A stretch of 64,000 nt of DNA from Pseudovibrio japonicus (GCF_014651595.1 NZ_BMXE01000001.1:310001-374000); one strand, 5' to 3'. Positions 19,115 through 29,095 are shown, counted from the stretch's first letter. The notes: generated from the letters alone by a model not told the origin. Numbers and translations: made by a program.

Positions 19115-19609
19115 TTACGCCTCTTGTTTGGGAAGAGTTGGACGAATGGTGTCCGGTAGCAGCATTTCCGCCAGACCAACAGAACCGGATTTTGCAAGCT
19201 GATTGGCAAGCTGTTCGGCCATCAGGCCCTGCCACATGGAGCCTGCCGTTCCGCCGCCGTAGACTGTTTCCGTGTTTTTCGGCAGCATGGATTTCACGAA
19301 ACTCTGCAGGACTGCAGCTTCAAGTTTTTCGCCAAGGTCAGCACTCTCCATTTCGCGAGAGTAGCGGTTGGCCATTGAGGTTACCTGCCCGGCGCCCTCC
19401 TGCCCTGCTGCCTTTACAGTTCCGGCTGCGGTTTCCGCTTCTGCCATAAATCGTGAGAAACTGTTTGACGCCCAGGACGGCCCGGAAACAGGCAGGTCCT
19501 TTGAAACGACTGCAGGCGCTTTTAGTGCACGCGTTGCCGCTCTGACTTCGGATGGGTCCGCTTGATTTATAACGTCCAGAACAAGGTCGCTGACAGGCTG
19601 AATGGCCAT
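19115..19609 (-). CDS. flgJ: Rod-binding protein, FlgJ N-terminal type
   Basis: The 164-residue protein has the rod-binding domain of FlgJ (FVKSMLPKNTETVYGGGTAG, then MAEQLANQLAKSGSVGLAE) without the muramidase half of enterobacterial FlgJ. That fits alphaproteobacteria, where a separate lytic transglycosylase does the cutting (see 28.5 kb). It acts as rod scaffold in the periplasm. ATG 19609 has GGGAG five bases upstream; a TTG at 19630 is the longer alternative. Confidence 0.9.
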   Translation of the reverse strand: MAIQPVSDLVLDVINQADPSEVRAATRALKAPAVVSKDLPVSGPSWASNSFSRFMAEAETAAGTVKAAGQEGAGQVTSMANRYSREMESADLGEKLEAAVLQSFVKSMLPKNTETVYGGGTAGSMWQGLMAEQLANQLAKSGSVGLAEMLLPDTIRPTLPKQEA

Positions 19610-19671
19610 AAGCACTCCCATTACTCTCAAAAAAGGGCATATCTCTTCGAAGAGACCCTAATTTCTCAGAC

Positions 19672-20076
19672 TTATCTGGACCTGACCTTACCGGGAACAG
19701 CCTGGAGCTCTGCAATTTCCTGAAGAAGTTTCTTTTCTTCGGAGCGCTGGAAGGACACCTGCGCCTTGTCATGATGCTTTTCGGTCATGGAGGTTTGGCG
19801 CTTTTGGTCGAGCAGTTTGTTGAGCAGCTCGGATTTACGGGTCTCCTTGAGAGACTTATTGCGGTTGTTTGCGTCAAGGCGGCGGGAGATGGCGCGGTTC
19901 ATCACTTCGCGCAGCTCCCCCTCGTGCTGCCCCCAGTGACTGATGAGTTCCTCATCCTCTTCCAGGCAGCGCTGAATTTCGCTTTCAAGAACCGCGATGT
20001 CATATTTGATCATCTGTTCTTTTTGTTCCTGAACTTTCAGGATGCGCCGGAGGCGTGTGACACGTGCTTTATCCAT
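19672..20076 (-). CDS. fliJ: FliJ-like flagellar export protein
   Basis: A 134-residue, highly charged, almost wholly helical coiled-coil protein (MDKARVTRLRRILKVQEQKEQ...). FliJ is the soluble stalk of the export ATPase FliI and binds FlhA. Size, charge pattern and position directly after fliR support this. The start is four bases after the fliR stop; the frame is open upstream within fliR, but homology favours ATG 20076. FliJ diverges strongly, so the name rests partly on context. Confidence 0.75.
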   Translation of the reverse strand: MDKARVTRLRRILKVQEQKEQMIKYDIAVLESEIQRCLEEDEELISHWGQHEGELREVMNRAISRRLDANNRNKSLKETRKSELLNKLLDQKRQTSMTEKHHDKAQVSFQRSEEKKLLQEIAELQAVPGKVRSR

Positions 20077-20080
20077 GGGC

Positions 20081-20836
20081 TTACTGCAATACCAACCAAT
20101 CGCCCAAACCGGCGTAGAACAACCGCAAGAGCTCGGCAATGACCTGCCAGAGAATGAAAAGTCCGCCCATCATAACTGCTGGAAGGGCAACAAAGTACAC
20201 CGGCATTTGCGGCATAAGCCGGTTGGTGAGACCCAGCGTGAGGTTGACCACGATTCCGTAGATCAGGAACGGGCTGGTGATCCTCAACGCAAGCAACATG
20301 GCCTGCATGAGCTTGGTGGAGAACTGATCAAGGGCAGCAGCGGGGACAAAGTCACCGCCCACCGGAATGGTCCGGTAGCTCTCGGCCAGTCCGATAAAAA
20401 CATCAGCATGAGCACCAGTGATGAACAGCATTGCGGTTGCCGAGAGCGTGATCAACCCAGCCATGGGCGGTAACTGCTGAAATTCTTCCACGATGGCAAC
20501 CGGCTGGTTGAAGCTGGAGGCGTTTGCCGCCGCTCCTGCCATCATTTGCAGCATCCCGAAGAAAGCCCGTCCGAATGCCGCGATCAGAAACCCAATCAAA
20601 ATCTCCACCAGGATGATGCGCAGCAGTTCATCTACGGGTGCCGCCGCGATGATAGGCTGGACCACCACAAGAATGAGCGGCGAGATTGCCAATGTGGCGG
20701 ATATGGCGATGAACAACCGGACACGGATCATGACACGCGGCGATGAAAAGCCCGGCATCGCCATAAGGCAGGCTCCTACGCGGCAGAAGACCACGAAGAC
20801 GCTGAGTATGGCTTCCGGGGCATTTTCCAGTGTCAC
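20081..20836 (-). CDS. fliR: Flagellar export gate protein FliR
   Basis: A 251-residue inner-membrane protein with about six helices. The segment [11 protein letters not shown] and the C-terminal region with [16 protein letters not shown] are characteristic of FliR, part of the FliP-FliQ-FliR export gate. It begins with GTG overlapping the flhA stop by four bases (GTGA), indicating coupled translation. Confidence 0.95.
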   Translation of the reverse strand: MTLENAPEAILSVFVVFCRVGACLMAMPGFSSPRVMIRVRLFIAISATLAISPLILVVVQPIIAAAPVDELLRIILVEILIGFLIAAFGRAFFGMLQMMAGAAANASSFNQPVAIVEEFQQLPPMAGLITLSATAMLFITGAHADVFIGLAESYRTIPVGGDFVPAAALDQFSTKLMQAMLLALRITSPFLIYGIVVNLTLGLTNRLMPQMPVYFVALPAVMMGGLFILWQVIAELLRLFYAGLGDWLVLQ

Positions 20837-22914
20837 GAGATTGTTCCCAATGCCTCAATATCAACACCACGCGCCACTTCCAGATGGGAGAGGATTGGCA
20901 ATGCAGGGAACATACGTTCTGTAATCATGCGCACGTATTGGCGCGCTTCGGGCGCAACCACTACAGCAAAGCGGTGACCTGAGGAGATAAGGTCGCGAAT
21001 GATCTCTGAGCTTTCCTTGGCAAACTCTTCGACCTGCTTTGGCTCCATATCAAACTCAATGACTTCGCCATTTGTGTCGCGGCGAAGGGCCTGATGGAAT
21101 GCAAGATCCCAACGGTTGCCAAGGCGCAGAACCTTAAAGCTCCCCTCACCTGCAATGTCGCCACAGATCTGGGTGGCCATGCGAATGCGCACGTGATCGG
21201 TGATTTGCTCTGGTCGGCGAGCGTGCGGCGCGATCTCGGCGATGGCTTCCATGATCAGGGAAAGATTTCGGATGGAGATGCGCTCCGCCAGCAGCAGCTT
21301 CAGGACCGCCTGCAGGCCAGAATAGGAAATGTGCTGCGGGCAGATATCATCAATCAGGCGCGTATAGGCCGGGTCCAGACGCTCCAACAGCTTGCGCATA
21401 TCTTTATATGAGAGCAGCTGGGAGAGGTTGTTTCGGATCACCTCAGACAAGTGGGTCAGGACAACGGAGAGGTTATCGACTGTTGTGTAACCCTGTCGTT
21501 TAACCTCATGTTCAAACGCTGTCGGGATCCACATAGCCTGCATGCCAAAGGCCGGTTCACGTGTCTCTGTGCCTGGGAGCGCAGGAAGATCCCGGTTGCC
21601 ACCAATCACCATCAGCTCGCCAACCTTGATGTTTTCGGAGGCGACAATAGTGCCGTGGATACGGAACTCGTAGCTTTTGGGCTCCAGATTGAGGTTGTCG
21701 GTGACTTTGATCTCTGGAACGACAAAGCCGTACTGCTCTGCGAACTTTTTGCGCATCTTGTTGATGCGGTTTCCGATCTCAGGCTTGGCAGCCAAAAGAC
21801 GTGCGGTGAGCTGTTTGCCCAAACGCATTTCAATTTCAGCAAGATCAAGACTGTCTTTTACGGACTCTTTCTTGACCTCCTTCTCCATTTCAACTTTCTG
21901 AAGCGCAGCTTTGGCCTGCTCATCCTTAGCCTCCTGCGCCTTGATCGGGATGATGTAGGCGGAAAAGCCAAGGACACCACTGAGCAATACAAATGGTAGA
22001 AACGGAAGACCCGGTAGCAGCGACAAGAGCAACAGCATCAAGGAGGCAACAGCAAGCGCGCGCGGGTATCCGGCCAACTGCCCGATCACTGCCTGATCTG
22101 TTGAACCTCTGGTTCCGCCCTTGGAGACAAGCAAACCTGCTGCCAGAGAAACGATCAGGGCCGGGATCTGCGAGACAAGGCCGTCACCCACGGAGAGTTT
22201 GGTGAAGACGTCGGCAGCTTCGCCCAGATCCATATCATAGCGTGTAACACCGATGATGATGCCACCCAGCACGTTGACCACGGTGATGATCAAGCCCGCG
22301 ACAGCATCACCGCGCACAAACTTTGAAGCACCATCCATGGCGCCAAAGAAGGAGCTTTCTTCTTCCAGTTCCGCGCGTCTGCGCTGAGCTTCCTTATCGT
22401 CGATCATGCCTGCGGAAAGATCGGCGTCGATTGCCATTTGCTTGCCGGGAATACCGTCGAGAGTAAAACGGGCGCCCACTTCCGCGATACGGCTGGCACC
22501 CTTCGTGATTACGAGGAAGTTCACTGTCACAAGGATGGCAAAGACGATCAGGCCGATGACAAAGTCACCGCTCATGACAAACTGCGAGAAGCCGTTGATC
22601 ACATACCCGGCGGCTAGAGGGCCTTCATGACCGTTTGCAAGAATAACGCGGGTTGTCGCAATGTTGAGCGCCAGCCGCAGCATGGTTGCGATGAGCAGAA
22701 TAGTCGGGAAGGAGGAGAACTCCAGCGGGCGCTGAATCCAGAGCGACACCATCAAAATCAGAACGGAAAAAGCGACTGAGATTGCGAGGCCGAAGTCGAT
22801 CATGAACGTCGGCATGGGGAGAAACAGTACAGACAGAATGAAGATAATTCCGACTGCAAATCCAATATCACGTTTGCTGTTTGGAGCAGCAATCCCCGTC
22901 GCTGTCTGAGACAT
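20833..22914 (-). CDS. flhA: Flagellar export protein FlhA
   Basis: A 693-residue export-gate protein: about eight N-terminal membrane helices with the conserved cytoplasmic loop ([19 protein letters not shown]) between helices 4 and 5, then a large cytoplasmic nonameric domain (from about residue 330) that docks chaperone-substrate complexes. ATG 22914 has AAGGG just upstream; GTG 22920 is the alternative. Length matches the family. It follows fliQ after an unusual 132-bp gap. Confidence 0.97.
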   Translation of the reverse strand: MSQTATGIAAPNSKRDIGFAVGIIFILSVLFLPMPTFMIDFGLAISVAFSVLILMVSLWIQRPLEFSSFPTILLIATMLRLALNIATTRVILANGHEGPLAAGYVINGFSQFVMSGDFVIGLIVFAILVTVNFLVITKGASRIAEVGARFTLDGIPGKQMAIDADLSAGMIDDKEAQRRRAELEEESSFFGAMDGASKFVRGDAVAGLIITVVNVLGGIIIGVTRYDMDLGEAADVFTKLSVGDGLVSQIPALIVSLAAGLLVSKGGTRGSTDQAVIGQLAGYPRALAVASLMLLLLSLLPGLPFLPFVLLSGVLGFSAYIIPIKAQEAKDEQAKAALQKVEMEKEVKKESVKDSLDLAEIEMRLGKQLTARLLAAKPEIGNRINKMRKKFAEQYGFVVPEIKVTDNLNLEPKSYEFRIHGTIVASENIKVGELMVIGGNRDLPALPGTETREPAFGMQAMWIPTAFEHEVKRQGYTTVDNLSVVLTHLSEVIRNNLSQLLSYKDMRKLLERLDPAYTRLIDDICPQHISYSGLQAVLKLLLAERISIRNLSLIMEAIAEIAPHARRPEQITDHVRIRMATQICGDIAGEGSFKVLRLGNRWDLAFHQALRRDTNGEVIEFDMEPKQVEEFAKESSEIIRDLISSGHRFAVVVAPEARQYVRMITERMFPALPILSHLEVARGVDIEALGTIS

Positions 22915-22994
22915 TCGCACCCTTCAAATCGGTATAAGTATACTGAGCTACTTAGGCCGTGACATTGAAGAAGGAAGCTTGTGTGAGGGTGGTC

Positions 22995-23026
22995 AGGAGG
23001 GGCCTGAGCGGATGCTATCCCCTCCT
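22995..23026. repeat. GC-rich hairpin in the fliQ-flhA gap
   Basis: AGGAGGGG (22995-23002) pairs exactly with CCCCTCCT (23019-23026). The gap is long for this otherwise compact operon. No T-run follows, so it is more likely an mRNA-processing or stability element than a terminator; on the minus strand its second arm contains CCCCTCCT, able to pair with a Shine-Dalgarno. Confidence 0.55.
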
Positions 23027-23046
23027 CACTTGTAGATCGAATAGGC

Positions 23047-23313
23047 TTAGAAGCCGTACTCTATGCGCCCGTAAACCAGCTCGGTTAGCGAGAAGATCTG
23101 GGAGCCAATGTAAGGCCCGGTCATGGCGACCAGGATAAAAATTACGACAATCTTGGGAATGAACGTGAGCGTCATTTCCTGAATTTGCGTGAGAGCCTGG
23201 AACAAGGCGATAATCAAACCAACAAACATGGCCGCCCCGACCGCCGGTCCTGTTGCTGCTATGACAGTCCAAACTGCGGTGCGTGCAATATCAAGTGCAT
23301 CTGCCTCATTCAT
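23047..23313 (-). CDS. fliQ: Flagellar export gate protein FliQ
   Basis: The 88-residue two-helix membrane protein contains GLIIALFQALTQIQEMTLTF, the conserved FliQ core, followed by FIPKIV. It assembles with FliP and FliR into the export gate. It lies 23 bp after flgD. Confidence 0.97.
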   Translation of the reverse strand: MNEADALDIARTAVWTVIAATGPAVGAAMFVGLIIALFQALTQIQEMTLTFIPKIVVIFILVAMTGPYIGSQIFSLTELVYGRIEYGF

Positions 23314-23336
23314 TTCCGGATCATCTCGCGATCAAC

Positions 23337-23801
23337 TTAAACGTCTGCATCAGGTTCTGGCTCAGGTTCAGGCTCCGGCCGCGATATATGGATACCCGGT
23401 ACAAGAGCCACCTCAGTTCCGTCCTCCAGTGTGGCGATGGACCCGTCGCCGAGGATTCTGACCGACTCGATCACCCCCGTCGTGGTCTCTGTTCCATCTG
23501 CGTTTTGCACCTCCAACGTAGCACCAATCAGGTTGTTGGCCTGATTGATAGAATGCTGCTGAAGCATTGCGGTTAGATTTTGGTTCGTCTTCGTAGACTG
23601 CTCCACCGCCGAGAACTGCGCCAACTGCCCCATATATTCGGCGGTATCCAGAGGGGCTGTGGGATCCTGACTCTTCAACGATTCCATGAAAAGCTTCAGG
23701 AAGGCTTCGTAATCCAGATAGGACTGCTCGCTGCCCTGCGCCTTGAAGACCGGCTCGTTGATTGAAGTAGTGTTTGCGGAGGCTACTGGGTCAACACTCA
23801 T
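23337..23801 (-). CDS. flgD: Hook-cap assembly protein FlgD
   Basis: A 154-residue protein with the N-terminal FlgD scaffold domain: YEAFLKLFMESLKSQDP, then YMGQLAQFSAVEQ. FlgD caps the growing hook. It is short, as in other rhizobia, lacking most of the enterobacterial C-terminal Tudor/Fn3 part. It ends with an alternating Pro-Glu tail (PEPEPEPEPD), apparently a simple-sequence extension. Confidence 0.93.
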   Translation of the reverse strand: MSVDPVASANTTSINEPVFKAQGSEQSYLDYEAFLKLFMESLKSQDPTAPLDTAEYMGQLAQFSAVEQSTKTNQNLTAMLQQHSINQANNLIGATLEVQNADGTETTTGVIESVRILGDGSIATLEDGTEVALVPGIHISRPEPEPEPEPDADV

Positions 23802-23812
23802 AATTCAGTCCT

Positions 23813-24253
23813 CTAGTTCTCTCCAACCGCACGCGCAAGGGGAGTTACCACGGCGTCGGTGTCTTCATCTGCGGTCTCAGATAGAATTGTCTTTTCGGCT
23901 TCGAATAGCTTCTTCAAGGTGCGAAGGGCGTCGAAGTAGCGTTTCTTCTTGACCTTCATCTCCACATCCTCAAGGCCCTCAAGGATCTCGGCATTACGCA
24001 GTGCCTGCCGGATCGAGGCCAGCATCAGAAGTGCCCGTTCCAGACTGTCCAGCTCTGTTTTGGGGTCGATCAATGCGTTTTGGATGTAAAAATACAACTG
24101 CCTGAGAGGCGAGGTTGCTGCTTCGGGCTGCATGACATAAGCCTCAAGAAGAAAGCTCGCGTCATTTAGGAGCTTCACCGACGTCTTCTGTTCAAATGAC
24201 AGAACAGCGCCGTTGATGAAAACCTTTTCACCTGCTTTTAGGTGTAAACGCAT
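23813..24253 (-). CDS. flbT: Flagellin expression regulator FlbT
   Basis: The 146-residue protein starts with the FlbT signature LKAGEKVFINGAVLSFEQ. FlbT is an alphaproteobacterial post-transcriptional regulator: it inhibits flagellin mRNA in Caulobacter and activates it in Brucella. It lies 15 bp after flaF, its usual antagonist or partner. Confidence 0.95.
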   Translation of the reverse strand: MRLHLKAGEKVFINGAVLSFEQKTSVKLLNDASFLLEAYVMQPEAATSPLRQLYFYIQNALIDPKTELDSLERALLMLASIRQALRNAEILEGLEDVEMKVKKKRYFDALRTLKKLFEAEKTILSETADEDTDAVVTPLARAVGEN

Positions 24254-24268
24254 GCAACTTCCCCTTGC

Positions 24269-24616
24269 TTAGCTCAGACCGTCGCGAACGAGCTCATTGA
24301 TCTCGATAAGGCTCTGGAAGTCGTCGGAGTTGCCGAGGCGAATTGCATCTGCCTGCTTCACGCACCAGATCCCGATGGAAATCAGGTCTGCTCTTAGTGC
24401 TGCAGGAAGCGCATTTTCCGAGTTTCCAAGGTCGTCAATCAATATGCTCCAGAGCCGATGGACTGATACGAGCGCCTGAGCGGCTTCGCCCGAGCTGGTT
24501 CCAGCCTCTTTTGCCGCCTGCAGCTGTGCGATAACCAAAGAAAACAGTTCACGCTCCTGCCCCCTTCTGTCCTCAGCAGAGTCCTCAAGCGTTTCGGCAT
24601 AAGACATTTGATACAT
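24269..24616 (-). CDS. flaF: Flagellar biosynthesis regulator FlaF
   Basis: The 115-residue helical protein begins MYQMSYAETLED, very close to the usual FlaF N-terminus, and contains LWSILIDDL and NELVRDGL. FlaF works with FlbT to balance flagellin synthesis and secretion in alphaproteobacteria. Confidence 0.93.
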   Translation of the reverse strand: MYQMSYAETLEDSAEDRRGQERELFSLVIAQLQAAKEAGTSSGEAAQALVSVHRLWSILIDDLGNSENALPAALRADLISIGIWCVKQADAIRLGNSDDFQSLIEINELVRDGLS

Positions 24617-24655
24617 TCAGTACTCCCAGTGTGTTCCAACCAATTTTCTAGACAC

Positions 24656-25711
24656 CTACAAATACTTCATAATATTCAGGTTCTGGATCTTTGCGGTGAT
24701 AGCGTACGTGGCTTCCAATTGCGTTTGAGCCAGACTCAGTTCGATCGCAGCCCGGTTTTCATCGATGTTCTCGAGGTCAATGATGCGCATGTTGAGAACA
24801 TCTTGCTTTGCGATAATGCTTGTGTTTGTGCGCTCAACATTGGTCTTGATCGCGCCATTTTGGGCTTCAACCGCGATGGTTCCATCGACACCTTCGTTCA
24901 GGCTATTGACCGCTTGATTGGTGATAAACTTCTCGGCTTCAACACTGAGATCCAACTTGCCGAAAACAGCGACAATGGCGAGGCCTTTAGCCAATTGACC
25001 AAACGCTTTTTCATTGGCAGATCCCGAGCCATCTGTCGTCACGCCTGCTTCAATGGTGGTGGTCATTTTACCATCGGTTGCGGATGACCAAAGAGGTGTC
25101 CAGCCAGCATCAAAAAGATCGTTGAAGCCAGTGCTTTGCAGAAAGGTCTCCCAATCCTTGCCGTTCGCGTCGCCAGAGACTGGAATTGACGCTGTTGCCG
25201 CATCACCGATGTTAGTAGGCGAAAAGTAGTTATTAAAAACTGCCTCGATTTGCGCTTCGGGGCCATTCTTAAAATCAGTAACAGGCGCGGTGCCAGTGTT
25301 CAGTCCACCAAACACATAAACACCACTGACATTGGTATTGAGGGCATTCGTGAGTTTGCTCAGCTCGGTATAGGCAAGATTGGAGGCTGTCTTAAGGCTA
25401 TCAGAGTTACTCTGCAGTGCCAAAAGATCAGAGCGAAAATCGGAGCTTCCGGTGTGCACATTGTCCAGCGCAGTGTTCATGACCTCCAGCCGGGTCACAA
25501 GCTGTTTGTTGGTATCTAGCTGGCTCTCGAGCTGCGAAAACTCGGTGCGAAAGGATGTGGTTGTTCCTGTCTGAGCACCTAGAGCGAGGCCCATATCAGC
25601 GTGCTTCTTAGATGCGTTTTCGATCACGGCATTGTCTAAGCGCGCACGATTGTCGATGAGATAATTTGTCAGGCGAAGTGAACTTGTTAGTGTCGAAACC
25701 GAATAAACCAT
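24656..25711 (-). CDS. flgL: Hook-filament junction protein FlgL
   Basis: A 351-residue flagellin-related protein. The N-terminal helix is preserved and the C-terminal helix ends LAQTQLEATYAITAKIQNL before MKYL, the FlgL terminus. It forms the second junction zone between hook and filament. It lies 2 bp after flgK, an invariant pairing. Confidence 0.92.
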   Translation of the reverse strand: MVYSVSTLTSSLRLTNYLIDNRARLDNAVIENASKKHADMGLALGAQTGTTTSFRTEFSQLESQLDTNKQLVTRLEVMNTALDNVHTGSSDFRSDLLALQSNSDSLKTASNLAYTELSKLTNALNTNVSGVYVFGGLNTGTAPVTDFKNGPEAQIEAVFNNYFSPTNIGDAATASIPVSGDANGKDWETFLQSTGFNDLFDAGWTPLWSSATDGKMTTTIEAGVTTDGSGSANEKAFGQLAKGLAIVAVFGKLDLSVEAEKFITNQAVNSLNEGVDGTIAVEAQNGAIKTNVERTNTSIIAKQDVLNMRIIDLENIDENRAAIELSLAQTQLEATYAITAKIQNLNIMKYL

Positions 25712-25713
25712 AA

Positions 25714-27153
25714 TTATCTCACTGCCCCCAGCAGTTCCTGGAACATTTTGTCAACGGCTGTCATCAAACGGGCAGACGCAGAATAAGCCGTTTCTATCGT
25801 CAGCAGACGTTGCATTTCGGTGTCGATGTTGACGCCGGTATCGTTTGAAAGCATTTGCGCATTGGAACTGAATGCAGAGGCATCAAGCGTGGAATTTTCG
25901 GCCGCCATTTTACGTTCTGCACTGAACCAACTCACTGTGTTGGCTGCAAAATCCGCCAAGGTCGAATTCGTATTCACGGCTGCAGCCTGATCAAAAGAGC
26001 GGTCCGCGTTGAGTGCAGTTTCATAGCCCCTCAGCAGCTCAGAGTAACCCACGCTGCCTGTGGTGTTGTGCTTGTAACCTACACCATTAATTCCGCCGTC
26101 ACGTAGCAGGTTTATGTCGCCATTCTCGGCTGGGTTGACCGCGTCGTTCACTTTCAATCGGCTCACCAAGTCGCCTGTGCCGGATTCTAAATCGAACAAC
26201 CCGTGTTTTGGATCAGCGCCACCCGGCTTTGTCTCCATAAATGCCTCGACAAGTGCATCAGCAGCCTCCTCGAGCTGCGTTTGCATTGTCACGAGCGCTT
26301 CATCGCGGCCTCTTGCATAGCCAGCGATTGCGCCGCCGGTCACCGGAGCAGACGCGCCGGGACCTGCAACAGCGATGCCGTCAACAAGTACATTCTTGCC
26401 AACGTCTCCTGCCCCCAGAGAAAGCGAGCGGTCAAATGATACTTCGCGAGCAGACTTTTCAAAGAGCGTGACACCGCTATCTGTGTAGATCGCAACGCCA
26501 TTGTTGTCCTGCTCAAGGACCTCAATGCCAATTTCCTCTGAGAGGACTTTCAGCATTTCATCGCGCTGATCCATAAGGCCGTTGACGTCGTTTCCAGCAG
26601 CCGAGCCGGACACAATCTTGTCGTTCACGCCTTCAAGGTCAGAAAGGATCTTATTGATGTTGTCAACGGCGCGTCCCATTGCAGCGTCCGCTTCCATTCG
26701 CGCATCGATCAAGGTCTGCGCAGATTGCTTCAAGTCATCGACCAGGCCATTTGCGGCGTTGATCACCGACTGCCCCATTACCTGATTGGATGGGTCATTG
26801 GCATAAGCAACCAGACTTTCATTAAGCAAGCCGATACCTGATGCCGTACTTGTTCCGAATGGGACCTGTCCGGATGGATTAAGCTGGTCGAGCATCTTGG
26901 CATAGGAGCCTGATGCGATCGCCGCACTTCCCGACTTCAAAGTCGCTTTAAACGCTGCCTGATTGACCATCCGCGATGCATGAGACACATAGACAACGGA
27001 GCCAGTGTCCGTGACAATGTTCTGAACACTTGCTTCAACGCGCGTGTAGTTGGGATTATTGGCATTTGCGACATTGCGCGACGCAATCGCCATCTCAGCT
27101 GAACGAGCTGCGATGGAAGACTGCGCCGTGAGCATTGCTGAAGTAAGAGACAT
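25714..27153 (-). CDS. flgK: Hook-filament junction protein FlgK
   Basis: The 479-residue protein has the axial-protein N-terminus (AEMAIASRNVANANNPNYTR), the FlgK-specific MVNQAAF segment, and the C-terminal rod/hook signature MQRLLTIETAYSASARLM before MFQELL. It forms the first junction zone. It is 11 bp after flgE. Confidence 0.95.
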   Translation of the reverse strand: MSLTSAMLTAQSSIAARSAEMAIASRNVANANNPNYTRVEASVQNIVTDTGSVVYVSHASRMVNQAAFKATLKSGSAAIASGSYAKMLDQLNPSGQVPFGTSTASGIGLLNESLVAYANDPSNQVMGQSVINAANGLVDDLKQSAQTLIDARMEADAAMGRAVDNINKILSDLEGVNDKIVSGSAAGNDVNGLMDQRDEMLKVLSEEIGIEVLEQDNNGVAIYTDSGVTLFEKSAREVSFDRSLSLGAGDVGKNVLVDGIAVAGPGASAPVTGGAIAGYARGRDEALVTMQTQLEEAADALVEAFMETKPGGADPKHGLFDLESGTGDLVSRLKVNDAVNPAENGDINLLRDGGINGVGYKHNTTGSVGYSELLRGYETALNADRSFDQAAAVNTNSTLADFAANTVSWFSAERKMAAENSTLDASAFSSNAQMLSNDTGVNIDTEMQRLLTIETAYSASARLMTAVDKMFQELLGAVR

Positions 27154-27164
27154 TCTGCCCGCCC

Positions 27165-28430
27165 TTAGCGTAGGTTATTCAGCTCTTGGAGCAATTCGGA
27201 GCTCGCGTTGAACACTTTCGTGTTTGCGCTGTATGTGCGCTGCGCCTGAACCATCTCGGTTAGCTCAGCAGCCAGATCCACGTTGGATCCTTCAACCGCT
27301 CCTGAAAACAAAGAACCAAACCCACTATCGCCAGGAAACCCTACTGCTGGATCTCCAGAGGCATCGGTTGCGGCATAAATATTACCACTCTTGGCCTGCA
27401 GTCCGTCCGGGTTTGAGAAATTCACGATCTGAATCTGATCGAGAAGCTTTTCTGCGCTGCTGCCGTACACACCAAACACGCGCCCATCAGATTCGACGCG
27501 AATGTTCTGGATCGTTGATGGCTGATACCCATCCACATCAACTTTGTTGACGCTGAATTTCTCGCCAGCTGTCACTGTTTTGCTTAGATCGAGCGTAACA
27601 ACCTCGCCGTTTGGCACCTTAAACAAGAAATCCGTTGGTGAGCCGGCCGCCAATTTTCCATCGCCGTCAAACTCAAGCGTCACCTCACCAGATGCTGTCG
27701 CAAGCGGAGGTAACGTTGCTTTAATTTTCGTACCATTCTCGTCGACCGCCTCTACAAGCCACTCAGAACCCAAGATATCGCCTGTCGTCGAATGCTGCGT
27801 TTCTGAAAGTTTCGTATAGACGACGTCTATCTTCACAGCATTACCGTTCTGATCAAACGTACTAATTGATGTCTTGTAATCATAACCAGTTGGTAGGCCC
27901 GACGTTGGTCGGCCACCAGAAACAACGGCACCTGTCTCGTCCAGGATCTCAGGTGCAACGGTATTAGATGCCAAGTTCACACCGAGCTCACCTTGAGTAC
28001 TCGCCTGCCAGACTGGAGTATTGAGATCGACAGTTACCGGAGAACCGCCCTGTGACAGCAACTTGTAGCCGCCGGAGTTTACCATCTGGCCGTTTTTGTC
28101 GAGAACAAAGTCACCTGCTCGAGTGTAGTACTGGCCACCATCGGCATCTTCCACCTGAAAGAAGCCGTTGCCGTTGATCGCGAGGTCTGTTCCGCGAGAG
28201 GTGAAGTTGAAGGCGCCTTGCTGGCGTACTGTCTGAACGACGGATGTGTTTACAATACCGGATTCGTGTCCGGATCCGCCGCCTGAGCCGACCAGCGAGG
28301 AGAATGCAGTTTTATAGCGCTTGTAGCCTACGGTGTTTGCGTTGGAGATATTGTCGGCAACAGTTGAGAGTTTATTCGACTGCGCGTTCATACCTGACAC
28401 GCTGGTATTCATAATTCCGTAGAGGCCCAT
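27165..28430 (-). CDS. flgE: Flagellar hook protein FlgE
   Basis: A 421-residue hook subunit. Starts MGLYGIMNTSVSGMNAQ with the flagellar basal-body rod motif SNANTVGYKRYKTAFSSLV, and ends with AELTEMVQAQRTYSANTKVF and LLQELNNLR. It probably opens the flgE-flgK-flgL-flaF-flbT-flgD-fliQ-flhA-fliR unit, since the 89 bp upstream contain a candidate operator repeat. Confidence 0.96.
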   Translation of the reverse strand: MGLYGIMNTSVSGMNAQSNKLSTVADNISNANTVGYKRYKTAFSSLVGSGGGSGHESGIVNTSVVQTVRQQGAFNFTSRGTDLAINGNGFFQVEDADGGQYYTRAGDFVLDKNGQMVNSGGYKLLSQGGSPVTVDLNTPVWQASTQGELGVNLASNTVAPEILDETGAVVSGGRPTSGLPTGYDYKTSISTFDQNGNAVKIDVVYTKLSETQHSTTGDILGSEWLVEAVDENGTKIKATLPPLATASGEVTLEFDGDGKLAAGSPTDFLFKVPNGEVVTLDLSKTVTAGEKFSVNKVDVDGYQPSTIQNIRVESDGRVFGVYGSSAEKLLDQIQIVNFSNPDGLQAKSGNIYAATDASGDPAVGFPGDSGFGSLFSGAVEGSNVDLAAELTEMVQAQRTYSANTKVFNASSELLQELNNLR

Positions 28431-28479
28431 AATCAGCTCCTGGCTACATCAATTGCAAAATTAACTCCCGCCAGTAAAG

Positions 28480-28494
28480 CTTGTTAATCTTGTC
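28480..28494 (-). promoter_or_regulatory. Candidate flagellar operator upstream of flgE
   Basis: Tandem CTTGT (28480-28484) and CTTGTC (28489-28494) with a 9-bp period, 50-64 bp ahead of the flgE start. The motif is the same as the five GACAAG/CTTGTC copies in the motA/flgF control region. Proposed as a regulator-binding site by analogy only. Confidence 0.4.
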
Positions 28495-28519
28495 TGAGCC
28501 TGACCCTAAAGCCGTTGAA

Positions 28520-29095
28520 TTATTTGCAAAATTTTAACGAATTCGGCGTCCAGCGACCATAACCGGCGGCGACGATGTTATTGATCACGCGGCATACATA
28601 GCGCTTTTGCGCCGGGTCGTTGTCCGGCCCTGCGTGATATCTGGCAACAGCCATTGTCCAGCTTTTTTCGCGCTGCTTCAGCTCAGCAAGGAACCGCGCT
28701 GCGTATCTTACATTTTGTGCAGGATCGAGCATGGCTTTTAGGCTTGCAAACTTGTCGCGGTGGTAATGGACATTGATCTGCATACAGCCAACATCGATGA
28801 GCTTTATTCCCCGCTTTTGTGAGCTTTTGATTGCAGCCAATGCTTGAGAAGCGTTCTGTGCGAAGTACGGTTTGCCTGCGATATTTAATGCGTACGGATG
28901 CAGGGAATCCTTCCGGCCAGTCTCAGTCAGACCAACTGCGTAAAGGATGCCGAGCGGGACATCATACCGTTGTGCGGCTTGCTGCATCTGGCGTTCGCAC
29001 AGGCGCACTGCTTTCTTAGTACCGGCCGCATGTGCGGAGACTGCAATCAGGCTACAGATAGATGCCGCTGCGAATATCTTGATTGTCCGCTTCAT
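28520..29095 (-). CDS. Lytic transglycosylase, flagellum-associated
   Basis: The 191-residue protein has a signal peptide (MKRTIKIFAAASICSLIAVSAHA) and a goose-type lysozyme-like fold: catalytic Glu in AVGLTETGRKDSLHPYALN, then DVGCMQINVHYH and VARYHAGPD. It should open peptidoglycan for the rod, doing what the missing enzymatic half of FlgJ does elsewhere. The start at 29095 overlaps the end of fliK by 44 bp and has GGAG/GGGC upstream; the frame is open further into fliK but without a signal peptide. Confidence 0.9.
   Translation of the reverse strand: MKRTIKIFAAASICSLIAVSAHAAGTKKAVRLCERQMQQAAQRYDVPLGILYAVGLTETGRKDSLHPYALNIAGKPYFAQNASQALAAIKSSQKRGIKLIDVGCMQINVHYHRDKFASLKAMLDPAQNVRYAARFLAELKQREKSWTMAVARYHAGPDNDPAQKRYVCRVINNIVAAGYGRWTPNSLKFCK

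Noticed and set aside
23340-23380. Short repetitive tract in flgD (alternating Glu-Pro codons)
   Set aside because: It is coding simple sequence giving a Pro-Glu tail, not a separate repeat element.
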